Assembly: GCA_036274055.1 (NCBI GenBank)
Contig: DASUGM010000334.1
Location: 1-26,637, forward strand
Origin: DASUGM01 sp036274055
GTDB taxonomy: Bacteria > Acidobacteriota > Vicinamibacteria > Vicinamibacterales > SCN-69-37
Length of the DNA: 26,637 nucleotides
Direction: 5' to 3'
Shown: piece by piece, positions 17,080 through 24,104 of the stretch
How the letters are laid out: each line of letters begins with the position of its first letter
Numbering within the stretch: position 1 is the stretch's first letter
Notes under the pieces: generated by a model
Seen by the model: the letters and a program-made list of their open reading frames with translations, nothing else
What the model was told of the DNA's origin: nothing
Database searches by the model: none
Program-made: the position numbers and the translations under genes

Positions 17080-17217
17080 CGTCTCCCGCTCGCCTAAGAA
17101 TTTCGTACAGGGTGAACCAGGCCCCTCTCAAACGGCGATTGCCCTGCCGTTCCTTTGATTGGTTCTCGACGAAACGCTGGGATGGCTTCGTCTCGGCTGT
17201 TTCGGTGCCGGCGTTGA
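17080..17217 (-). other. Structured 5' leader of nrdJ
   Basis: About 130 untranslated bases between the predicted start of transcription (near 17211) and nrdJ. Two small hairpins are visible: GACGAA/TTCGTC (17168-17192, six-base stem) and AACGGC/GCCGTT (17131-17151, six-base stem). I looked for a cobalamin-riboswitch B12 box and found no convincing match, so this does not look like a typical AdoCbl riboswitch. GGGAG at 17083-17087 is the ribosome binding site. Confidence 0.4.
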
Positions 17218-17271
17218 AATATGCGCCTCGTTTACGAAGTTGTCAAGACGTAAACCACTACATATTGTGAC
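17218..17271 (-). promoter_or_regulatory. nrdJ promoter with NrdR-box-like site
   Basis: On the minus strand a perfect -35, TTGACA (17241-17246), and CATATT (17218-17223, 4/6 to -10) are exactly 17 bases apart. Just upstream, TCACAATATGTAGTGG (17255-17270 on the complement) closely matches the NrdR box, whose consensus is a palindrome around ATAT with GTG/CAC ends. A second ATAT-centred, weaker half (GCATATTTCAA) overlaps the -10 box, 43 bases from the first, about four helical turns; NrdR normally binds paired boxes at whole turns. Repression by the nucleotide-sensing regulator NrdR is therefore likely. Confidence 0.75.
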
Positions 17272-17278
17272 CCAGTTG

Positions 17279-17328
17279 ACGCCCACCCGCCACATCTTGG
17301 CGAAGGCCCGTCGGTGTTGGCGTTTTTT
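17279..17328 (+). terminator. Terminator-like structure pointing toward the + strand
   Basis: ACGCC-CACC (17279-17287) pairs with GGTG-TT-GGCGT (17313-17323, two-base bulge), enclosing a small CGCCA/TGGCG hairpin (17288-17302), and is followed by TTTTTT (17323-17328). No + strand gene lies upstream of it; nrdJ diverges. It could end a short divergent RNA from the nrdJ promoter region or attenuate the leader of the gene at 17446. Confidence 0.45.
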
Positions 17329-17350
17329 CACATGACCTAAATGAGGCGCA

Positions 17351-17440
17351 AGGCTCAGGGCTCAGGGCTCGGCGTCAGAAGGCGGCGGGATGCGCGCTAG
17401 ACACTGAGCCCCGAGCCCTGAGCCGTGAGCCCTGAGCCCG
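17351..17440. repeat. Inverted pair of heptad arrays, GAGCC core
   Basis: The left array has three units on the + strand (GGCTC-AG, GGCTC-AG, GGCTC-GG; 17352-17372). The right array has five complementary units (GAGCC-CC, -CT, -GT, -CT, -CG; 17406-17440). About 33 bases separate them, so a transcript would fold into a long imperfect hairpin whose base lies five bases before ATG 17446. The rest of the 366-base gap between nrdJ and this gene is covered by the leader, promoter and terminator entries; nothing coding is seen there. Confidence 0.7.
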
Positions 17441-17445
17441 GTACA

Positions 17446-18546
17446 ATGCGCCCCGTGCTCCGAGGCCCGTGGTCGTGGTTTCTGGTCACGCGGCTGGTCA
17501 TCGCCCTCATCGGCGTCGTCGGCGTCGCGACCTTCGTCAATCAACACACCGGCGTCATCGGCGACGCCTCGGCCCTCGACCCGCAAGTCGTCTGGCACAA
17601 ATGGGACTCGCTCTGGTACGAGCGCATCGCCGTGCACGGCTACGGCTACCAGGTCGACGACGTCAAGGGGCAGGCAGCCGCCGGGTTCTTCCCCCTCTAC
17701 CCGCTGACCATCGGCGTGTTGATGAGCCTGCTGCCGAAGCTGTCGTTTTTCTGGATTGGCGTCGTCGTCTCGAATCTGTTCACGCTGGCGGCCCTGTTTC
17801 TCATCACGCGCGAGCTCTGCCGCGACGCGGAGCAGATCGATCGCGTCATGATCGCGACGCTGGCGGCCGCCGGCTCGTTCTATCTTTCGATTCCGTACAC
17901 GGAAAGCCTTTTCCTGTTGCTCGTCGCGGGCGTAATGGTCTGCGTGCGGCGGCGCTGGATTCTGGTCGCGGCGGCCCTGGCCGGTCTCGCCTGCGTGACC
18001 CGCGTCCACGGCTTCGCACTGCTCGCGGTCCCGGGCATCGCGGTGCTGTTCGAGCGCGACAGCTCGATCGGCCGCCGGCTTGGACGGTTCGCGCTGGTCG
18101 CGATGGTGAGCGCGGTGCCGGTTGCGATGTACATGTTCTACCTGTCGCATGTGCAGGGATCGGCGGACGCGTTCGTCACCCGTCAAGCGATGTGGAACAA
18201 CGCCTTCCCGTATCCGATGAAGGCCTTCGTCGGTCTCCTGGAATATCCGCGCCGGATCTCCGGCTGGCTGCACGGCGGCTTCTGGATGTTGTACGCATGG
18301 GTGCTGGCCCGGGCGTGGCGGCGCCTGCCGCTCGGTGAAGTTGTGTTCTGCGCCGGCGCCCTGTTGATCTCGACGCAGCAGGAGAGCTTTCACGGCATCT
18401 ATCGCTACACGATGCCGCTGGTGCCGCTGGCGATCGGCCTGTCCGACGACACCCCGGCGGTCCGTACCGCGCTCATGGTCATCAACCTGATCTTCGGGAC
18501 GATCATGATCCTCGCGTATGTCACCAACAATCGGTTGACGGTTTAA
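17446..18546 (+). CDS. PIG-V-like membrane mannosyltransferase
   Basis: A 366-residue polytopic membrane protein from ATG 17446; an in-frame upstream start at 17425 falls in the heptad repeat and is rejected. VVWHKWDSLWYERIAVHGYGY (about 48-68) and AAAGFFPLYPL (77-87) match the luminal/periplasmic loop of the PIG-V (GT76-like, COG5542) family: 'fWDs.WY..IA..GY ... fFPLYP'. The Asp in WDS is the presumed catalytic or metal-linked residue of this GT-C fold. About eight to nine hydrophobic segments follow, and YRYTMPLVPLAIGL near the end is also typical. Such enzymes move a sugar, usually mannose, from polyprenyl-phosphate-sugar to an acceptor on the outer face of the membrane. The gene starts the glycan region but is separated from the downstream run by a convergent gene. 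Confidence 0.8.
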   Translation: MRPVLRGPWSWFLVTRLVIALIGVVGVATFVNQHTGVIGDASALDPQVVWHKWDSLWYERIAVHGYGYQVDDVKGQAAAGFFPLYPLTIGVLMSLLPKLSFFWIGVVVSNLFTLAALFLITRELCRDAEQIDRVMIATLAAAGSFYLSIPYTESLFLLLVAGVMVCVRRRWILVAAALAGLACVTRVHGFALLAVPGIAVLFERDSSIGRRLGRFALVAMVSAVPVAMYMFYLSHVQGSADAFVTRQAMWNNAFPYPMKAFVGLLEYPRRISGWLHGGFWMLYAWVLARAWRRLPLGEVVFCAGALLISTQQESFHGIYRYTMPLVPLAIGLSDDTPAVRTALMVINLIFGTIMILAYVTNNRLTV

Positions 18547-18552
18547 GAGGAC

Positions 18553-18594
18553 ATGGGGACGGGGGTTGCTTGCGCAAAGCACCCCCGTCCCCAT
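18553..18594. repeat. GC-rich palindromic element, copy B
   Basis: Fourteen-base perfect outer arms (ATGGGGACGGGGGT with ACCCCCGTCCCCAT) enclose TGCTTGCGCAAAGC, whose GCTT/AAGC pair continues the stem around GCGCA. It starts seven bases past the stop of the + gene. On the + strand TTTT follows four bases later (18599-18602), so it can act as that gene's intrinsic terminator. Confidence 0.8.
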
Positions 18595-18605
18595 CACCTT
18601 TTAAA

Positions 18606-18639
18606 ACGGGGGTTGCTTGCGCAAAGCACCCCCGTCCCC
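18606..18639. repeat. GC-rich palindromic element, copy C
   Basis: The same 30-base core as copy B, in the same orientation, ending one base before the stop of the convergent gene. On the minus strand the hairpin is directly followed by TTTT (18606 to 18603), a good intrinsic terminator for the O-antigen ligase-like gene. The pair B and C around TTTTAAAA forms a two-way terminator. Confidence 0.8.
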
Positions 18640-18640
18640 G

Positions 18641-20500
18641 TCATCGTGTCAGCGTCATCGGGCCGACGAGCAGCGTGCAGCCGGCCGGCTCAACGCGCAA
18701 ATCGAGCCGGCGTTCGAAGACGCGGCCGGACAGCGGCGGCAAGGGAAAACGCACGCGGCGCCAATCGGTGGCGGTCAGCCGGACGGTATCGGCGGCCTCA
18801 CCATCGAGGTGCAGCGTGACCGCGCAGTCGCGGCCGCCGGCGGCGTCCCAGCGCATTGGCAGTTCGACGGCGCGGGCGTAGGGCGAGAAGAGCCAGGTCG
18901 AGTGCGCCTCGACGCGGCGATATTCGACGCCGTCCAGTTGGCCGGCGACCTCGCCGACGCCGGTGGTCGGCGGCGGCCCGGGATCGCGTGTCGCGGCGAC
19001 GCGAAATGGCACGGTGAGCGCAATCGCGCCGACCAGCGCCGCCGTCATCCATTCCCGGCGCGGCGATCGATCGGCGGGCGCCGGCGCCAGGCCGGCGCCG
19101 AGACCGAGCGCCACGGCAAACAGCGCCATCACCGGCGCGATCAACAGCGGATGGCCAAACGCCGCGGTGATCGCGAACGCCGCGAGGCCGGCGCCGACCG
19201 CGGCATGCTCCGCCGATCCGGGGCGCCACAGCGCACGCGCGATCACACCGGCGACGAGGACGAAAAACAGCACCAGCGCCGGCGCGCCCAGTTCGGCGAG
19301 GACCTGCAGGAACTGGTTGTGCGCGTTCTCGCCGCCGGCGACGACCGGGAAAATCGCAATGAAGTCGGTGGACACGAAGGCGCGCGAGGCGGCGCGGAAC
19401 ATGCCGACGCCGGCGCCAAACACCGGGTCCTCCCGCGCGATTTTCAGCGCGATCTTCGCCATCTCGTGACGGATTTCCAGCGCGCGCGCGGGACTCCCGT
19501 GGTTGTCGCGGGTCCAGATCGACACCGCGAACGTGGTCGCGGCCACAACCACCGCCACCGTCGCCACGCGGCCGAACCGCTGCGCGCGGACATCGCGCAG
19601 CACCCACGCGCCGCCCAGCACCATGGCGACGGCGCCAAGCGCCGACCGCGACTGCGTCAGGACGAGGGCGAGCAGCACGATCGGCGCGACGACGAAGAGC
19701 ATGCCCCACCGCCGGCGCGCGACGCCGAGCCAGACGGCCGGCACGAGCAGCAGCGCGAAGTACGACCCCGCGGCGTTGACGTCGGGAAACAACGTGCTCA
19801 CCCGCTGAGTGCGAAACATGAACATCAGCGTCGCCAGATGATCCTCGTGACGCAACACGACGTCGGCGAGTCGAAGCCAGGCGAACGACGCCGCCGCGGC
19901 GCCGCCGACGAGCCACAGCCGCACCGCCGGCGTGGCGGCGCTGGGCGCGCGACGCAAGGCCCGCTCGATCACGACCGCCAGCGCGACGCCGGCGATCCAG
20001 CGCACCGCTTCGTGCACATCCAGGTACTTGTTGGTGTTGGTGAAGTAAGGCCCGGTCGCGTGCGCCCACAGAGCGCTGAGGATTTCCGGGCCGCTCGTGG
20101 TTGCGCCCGCGCGCGCGATGTTGACGATTGCCGACGCCGCCACGAGTGCGCCAAACGCCCACGCCGGTCCCGCGAGCCGGCTCGGGGTGACGCTGCGATC
20201 GAAGACGCTGCGGACGCATGCGCCGGCAAGCGCCGCGATCACGATCGCGTCGGTGAACGGCTCCAGACGCAACGAAGCGCCGGTCAACACCAGCAGGGCA
20301 AACGCCGACGGGACGAGCACTGCCGTCGCGATCGCGCCGACGATCGGTCGCCACGCCATCGCCGCCGCGAGCGCGACGAGTGAGAGCTTGATCGTGAGCG
20401 GCGCCTCGCCGCGCGCGAAACCGGTCAACAGCGCGACGCAGATCGCGCCGGCCGCAAGCGACCAGAGGACCTTGCCCGCCTGCAAGACGCGTGCGCTCAC
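18641..20500 (-). CDS. O-antigen ligase (Wzy_C-type) membrane protein with C-terminal beta domain
   Basis: With GTG 20500 as start it has 619 residues. The frame is open upstream to 20716, but codons between 20575 and 20501 use A/T in third positions far more than the gene does, so they look non-coding; ATG 20575 remains possible. About twelve hydrophobic segments fill residues 1-470. The family signature is the long loop ending in GGENAHNQFLQVLAELG, preceded by DPVFGAGVGMF, as in O-antigen ligases and polymerases (WaaL/Wzy), which join undecaprenyl-linked glycan chains on the periplasmic side. After the last membrane helix comes about 110 residues without hydrophobic helices (from GVGEVAGQLDGVEYRRV), rich in short strands and charged turns, probably a periplasmic beta-sandwich. 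It is transcribed against its neighbours and ends at copy C of the palindrome. Confidence 0.85.
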   Translation of the reverse strand: MSARVLQAGKVLWSLAAGAICVALLTGFARGEAPLTIKLSLVALAAAMAWRPIVGAIATAVLVPSAFALLVLTGASLRLEPFTDAIVIAALAGACVRSVFDRSVTPSRLAGPAWAFGALVAASAIVNIARAGATTSGPEILSALWAHATGPYFTNTNKYLDVHEAVRWIAGVALAVVIERALRRAPSAATPAVRLWLVGGAAAASFAWLRLADVVLRHEDHLATLMFMFRTQRVSTLFPDVNAAGSYFALLLVPAVWLGVARRRWGMLFVVAPIVLLALVLTQSRSALGAVAMVLGGAWVLRDVRAQRFGRVATVAVVVAATTFAVSIWTRDNHGSPARALEIRHEMAKIALKIAREDPVFGAGVGMFRAASRAFVSTDFIAIFPVVAGGENAHNQFLQVLAELGAPALVLFFVLVAGVIARALWRPGSAEHAAVGAGLAAFAITAAFGHPLLIAPVMALFAVALGLGAGLAPAPADRSPRREWMTAALVGAIALTVPFRVAATRDPGPPPTTGVGEVAGQLDGVEYRRVEAHSTWLFSPYARAVELPMRWDAAGGRDCAVTLHLDGEAADTVRLTATDWRRVRFPLPPLSGRVFERRLDLRVEPAGCTLLVGPMTLTR

Positions 20501-20547
20501 CAGAAAGCAGCTTAGCCGAAGGGAATCACAGATTCGTCGCACATTCT

Positions 20548-20580
20548 TGTGCGGCACGGCCTGCCGCCCGCGCATTTTTT
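20548..20580 (+). terminator. Intrinsic terminator in the leader region of the CPBP gene
   Basis: TGTGCGG (20548-20554) pairs with CCGCGCA (20568-20574), including one G-T wobble, and is followed at once by TTTTTT (20575-20580); an internal GCGGCA/TGCCGC hairpin is an alternative fold. The structure reads on the + strand, between the divergent ligase gene and the CPBP gene at 20638, with no + gene upstream. The two folds use overlapping bases, as in attenuators. Confidence 0.5.
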
Positions 20581-20637
20581 CGTGCAACTTACCAAACTGA
20601 GCGAGCCTCCGGGCCGATCGCCTGATAGAGTTTGCCC

Positions 20638-21492
20638 ATGGACAACACGCAGGCCTCGCTGCCGTTGAGTCCGTCGCCAGCCGCGGCGCTGGTCGTGCGC
20701 GAGCACGCGCGCGCACTACCGGGCTGGTTGAGCCGCACGATTGCCGCCATAGAAATTGTCTTCGTCTGCGGCATCCCGACGCAGTTGCTCGTCGCCCTCG
20801 GCCTGATCTTCTTCGTGCAGATGCCGATCATGGTCGACGACCATCTCTCACTCGAATTCCTCGCGTTGGTCAGCCTGCTCGACACCGCCTTGATTGCGAT
20901 CCTCATGCGCGCGTTCCTCGAGCGCAGCGGCGAGACCTCGCGCAGCGTATTTCTCGGCGTTCGTTCGACGCGGACGGAAATCTGGCGCGGCGTGAAGTTC
21001 GTGCCGGTCGTTTTCGCGGCCGTCACCGCGATTGTCCTGACGCTGCGCTGGCTGGTGCCGTCGCTGCACACCGTCAAGGAGAGTCCGTTCCAGGCCTATT
21101 TCGCCTCGCCGCTCGAGACCGCCATCATCCTCGCGGTCGTCGTGCTCGCCGGCGGCGTGCGCGAGGAACTGCAGCGCGCGTTCATCCTGCATCGCTGCGG
21201 CCAGCATTTTGGCGGGCTGGGCTTCAACGTTCGACTGCTCGGCCGACAGCTCTTTCGCGTCAACTTCCCGACCGACGGCCGCATGATCGGCCTGATGCTC
21301 TACAGCCCGCTGTTCGCGATTCTTCACTACGACCAGGGCCTCGACGTCGTCGTCGCGGTCGGCCTGCTCGGACTGTTCTGGGGCGTGACCTACATCAAGC
21401 GGCGCTCGGCGGTCACCGGCATGGTCAACCACGCCTGCTTCAACGCCGCCCAGGTGCTGCAGGCGGCGCTGGCGAAGTCGTTCGGGATGTAG
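20638..21492 (+). CDS. CPBP-family intramembrane metalloprotease
   Basis: A 284-residue membrane protein from ATG 20638 (TTG 20632 is the only upstream option). It has about six to seven hydrophobic helices and the CPBP/Rce1 (ABI) motif set: motif 1 E176-E177 in GGVREELQRAFILHR, motif 2 H230 in FAILHYDQG, motif 3 H265 and N269 in NHACFN. These residues bind a metal and water in CAAX-type proteases and in related bacterial membrane proteins. The motif 1 spacing is EE-x2-R (R180) where the usual form is EE-x3-R. CPBP proteins also occur in exopolysaccharide and exosortase-linked loci; no exosortase is visible here. It heads a run of six co-directional genes, followed after twelve bases by the next start. 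A role in processing a membrane or surface protein is inferred from context only. Confidence 0.85.
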   Translation: MDNTQASLPLSPSPAAALVVREHARALPGWLSRTIAAIEIVFVCGIPTQLLVALGLIFFVQMPIMVDDHLSLEFLALVSLLDTALIAILMRAFLERSGETSRSVFLGVRSTRTEIWRGVKFVPVVFAAVTAIVLTLRWLVPSLHTVKESPFQAYFASPLETAIILAVVVLAGGVREELQRAFILHRCGQHFGGLGFNVRLLGRQLFRVNFPTDGRMIGLMLYSPLFAILHYDQGLDVVVAVGLLGLFWGVTYIKRRSAVTGMVNHACFNAAQVLQAALAKSFGM

Positions 21493-21504
21493 CCTAATAG
21501 GCGC

Positions 21505-22896
21505 TTGCGCCGCGCCGGATTCGTCGTCCTCTTTCTCGTCCTGCTGCCCGCAGTCACCACCCGTCTCTACGCGTCCGACGAAGTCCAGTTCTTCGCCTGG
21601 CTGCGCTCGTGGGCGTTCGACCGCGACGTCAACTTCGACAACGAGTACCGGCACTTCAATGCGACCGGTCGTTACCGCGGCTTTGCGGAAACGTTCCTGT
21701 CCGACGAGCGCGTCACCGAGATCGGCCGGCGGCCGAATTTCGCGCCGGTCGGCTCGGCGATTCTCTGGGCGCCGTTCTACGCGGTTGGCCACGCCGTCGC
21801 GATCGCGACCGGCGCGCCGCGCGACGGCTACAGCAAACCGTATGTCGCCGCCGTCGCCTATGGCTCGGCGTACTACGGGTTCATGGCGGCGCTGATTTCC
21901 GGAGCGATCGCCGTGCGCGTCGTCGGCCGCGGCGGCGGCGCCACGCTGGCGGTCTGGTTTGGAACGCCGCTCGTCTTCTACATGTACATCGCGCCGGGGT
22001 TCGGCCACGCGACGTCGGCATTCGCCGTGGCGCTGTTCATCTGGACGTGGCTGCAGGTCCGCGACGCCTGGTCACCAGCCGGAGCGTTCGCGCTCGGTGC
22101 GGCCGGGGCGTTGATGGCGATGGTCCGTGAACAGGACGCGCTGCTGATCGCCGGTCCCGCGATTGATTTTCTGCGCACGGCGGCGCGTCATCGGCGTCAA
22201 TCACTGGCGGACCGTCCCGGGATTGCAACACCCATCGTCACCGCCGTCACCGCCGGTTCGGTCGCATTTCTCGTTTGCTACGCGCCGCAGCTCGCCGCCT
22301 ACAAGGCGCTCAACGGCCACTTCGGGCAGACCTACCTCGTCACCCGCAAGATGAACTGGGCGGCGCCGCATTTCTTCGACGTCCTGATTTCCCGCGAGTA
22401 CGGACTCTTCTTCTGGACGCCGCTGGTGGTCGTGGCGCTCGCCGGGCTGATGGCGCTGGCGCTGCGGCGTGTACCGGCGCTGCACCGGGACGCGGCGTGG
22501 ATTGGCGCCCTCGCGCTGGTGATGTTCGCGCTGCAGGTCTACACCTCCGGCAGCGTCGAGTCATGGACCGTCGCCGGATCGTTCGGCCAGCGCCGCTTCG
22601 TCGCGACGACTCCGCTGCTCGTGCTCGGACTGGCGGCGATCTTCGTCGCGGCGGCACGATGGTGGGCGATCGCGCGATGGGGTCTCGGCGTGCTGGTCGT
22701 GCTGTGCGTGTGGTGGAACGCCGGTCTGATGGCGCAGTTTGGTCTCCACACCATGGACCGGCAGCGGCTGACGCTTGCTGAGAATGCACGCGAGACGTTC
22801 ATTACCCTGCCGATGCGCGCTCCGGCGCTGGCGTGGCGCTACTTCACCAACCGGTCGTCGTTCTACCAACTCCCGCTGCGGGATAGAGCGCGATAG
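21505..22896 (+). CDS. GT-C-like integral membrane protein (probable glycosyltransferase)
   Basis: Predicted 463 residues from TTG 21505, the only start codon near the upstream gene; the site upstream (AATAGG) is weak. A first hydrophobic helix (FVVLFLVLLPAVT) is followed by TTRLYASDEVQFFAWLRSWAFDRDVNFDNEY, where D25-E26 after the first membrane segment occupy the place of the acidic catalytic residues in GT-C glycosyltransferases such as the ArnT/PMT group. A long loop with FAPVGSAILWAPFYAVGH, then about nine more hydrophobic segments and a short periplasmic end follow. GT-C enzymes use polyprenyl-phosphate sugars. I cannot name the acceptor. The gene lies in a tightly packed glycan run: twelve bases after the CPBP gene and 32 before a GT4 gene. 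Confidence 0.7.
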   Translation: MRRAGFVVLFLVLLPAVTTRLYASDEVQFFAWLRSWAFDRDVNFDNEYRHFNATGRYRGFAETFLSDERVTEIGRRPNFAPVGSAILWAPFYAVGHAVAIATGAPRDGYSKPYVAAVAYGSAYYGFMAALISGAIAVRVVGRGGGATLAVWFGTPLVFYMYIAPGFGHATSAFAVALFIWTWLQVRDAWSPAGAFALGAAGALMAMVREQDALLIAGPAIDFLRTAARHRRQSLADRPGIATPIVTAVTAGSVAFLVCYAPQLAAYKALNGHFGQTYLVTRKMNWAAPHFFDVLISREYGLFFWTPLVVVALAGLMALALRRVPALHRDAAWIGALALVMFALQVYTSGSVESWTVAGSFGQRRFVATTPLLVLGLAAIFVAAARWWAIARWGLGVLVVLCVWWNAGLMAQFGLHTMDRQRLTLAENARETFITLPMRAPALAWRYFTNRSSFYQLPLRDRAR

Positions 22897-22928
22897 ACTG
22901 GGGGCCCCGCCGCCGCGGCCGCCGAGAC

Positions 22929-24104
22929 GTGAAGCTGCTGTATTTCGCCGACACGAGGTTCCCGATCGAACGCGCCAATGGCGCGCAGACGATGGCGACG
23001 TGTCAGGCGCTGGCGCGCCGCGGCCACGAGGTAACGCTGCACGTGCGGCCAGACTCGGCGCCGGCGCAGCGCGATCCGTTCGCGTTCTACGACCTGCCAG
23101 CGGTCGATCGGCTCAAGATCGCCTACCTGACCGCGCCGCGCGGCGAACACTGGCGGCGCGCGACGTTCCTGCTGACCGCGGCGCTCGCCGCCGGACGGCA
23201 CCGCGACGCGATCGTCTACACGCGCGACCTCGGCCTGGCGTCGTTCCTGACCCAACTGCCGTCACTGCGACGTCCGAAGGTCGTCTACGAGTCGCACGGC
23301 ATCGCACCGGTGGTGAGCGAGGAAATGCCGGCGCTGCTCGGCAAGCCGGAGCTGGCCGCGTCGCCGCGCAAGATTGAACGGCTCGATCGCCGCGAGCGCC
23401 GGGTCTGGAAACGCGCCGCCGCCTACGTCGCGATCACGCGCGCGCTTGCCGACGACCTCGCCGCGCGCTACGGTCCTCGGCCGAACGTCTTCGTCGTCCC
23501 CGACGGCGCGGCCGCCCGGGGCGACACCGCGCCCGCCCCCAACCGGCGACCGCTCGCGGCTTACGCCGGTCATCTCTATCCGTGGAAGGGCGTGGACATT
23601 CTCGTGCGAGCGCTCGCCGCAGCTCCCGATCTGCGCGGGTTGATCGTCGGCGGTCATCCCGGCGAATCTGACCGCGCACGAGTCGAGGCGCTCGCACGCG
23701 ACTGCGGGGTCAGCGATCGGCTCGAGATTACGGGCCTGATCCCGCAACGCGAGGTCGCGGCGCGGCTCGCCGCTGCGACGATGCTCGTGCTGCCCAACGT
23801 CGCGTCGACAATCTCCGAGCGCTACACGTCGCCGCTCAAGCTGTTCGAATATCTCGCGCTCGGTCTGCCGATTGTCGCGTCCGACCTCGCGTCGATTCGC
23901 GAGGTCCTCCAGCCCGGTCGGACAGCGCTGCTGGTGCCGCCCGGCGACGCCGGCGCGCTTGCCGCCGCAATGACCCGTCTCGCCGGCGATCCAGATTTGT
24001 CGGCGTCGCTCGGTTCGGCGGCGCGCGGCCTGGCCGGCGAGTACACCTGGGAGCGGCGGGCCGAGCGGCTCGAACCCGCTCTCGAAGCGGCGGCCCGCGG
24101 ATGA
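22929..24104 (+). CDS. Family 4 glycosyltransferase
   Basis: A 391-residue cytosolic GT-B-fold enzyme starting at GTG 22929. The N-terminal domain opens with KLLYFADTRFPIERANGAQTMATCQALARRGHEVTLH, typical of GT4 acceptor domains; the C-terminal donor domain has AYAGHLYPWKGVDILVRAL (194-212) and the nucleotide-sugar signature ERYTSPLKLFEYLALGLPIVASD, in which the E...E pair binds the donor. Length is normal. GT4 enzymes transfer sugars from nucleotide donors with retention of configuration to a growing lipid-linked glycan. The stop overlaps the following methyltransferase gene by four bases (ATGA), indicating coupled translation. The sugar cannot be deduced. Confidence 0.92.
   Translation: MKLLYFADTRFPIERANGAQTMATCQALARRGHEVTLHVRPDSAPAQRDPFAFYDLPAVDRLKIAYLTAPRGEHWRRATFLLTAALAAGRHRDAIVYTRDLGLASFLTQLPSLRRPKVVYESHGIAPVVSEEMPALLGKPELAASPRKIERLDRRERRVWKRAAAYVAITRALADDLAARYGPRPNVFVVPDGAAARGDTAPAPNRRPLAAYAGHLYPWKGVDILVRALAAAPDLRGLIVGGHPGESDRARVEALARDCGVSDRLEITGLIPQREVAARLAAATMLVLPNVASTISERYTSPLKLFEYLALGLPIVASDLASIREVLQPGRTALLVPPGDAGALAAAMTRLAGDPDLSASLGSAARGLAGEYTWERRAERLEPALEAAARG

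Noticed and set aside
17080..17217. Cobalamin riboswitch in the nrdJ leader
   Set aside because: No recognisable B12 box or the long conserved core; only two small hairpins are visible.
18617..20383. Long + strand open frame (588 codons) opposite the O-antigen ligase gene
   Set aside because: Starts inside the palindromic repeat and has an extremely Arg/Asp/Gly-rich composition; the minus strand product has clear membrane helices and the family signature.
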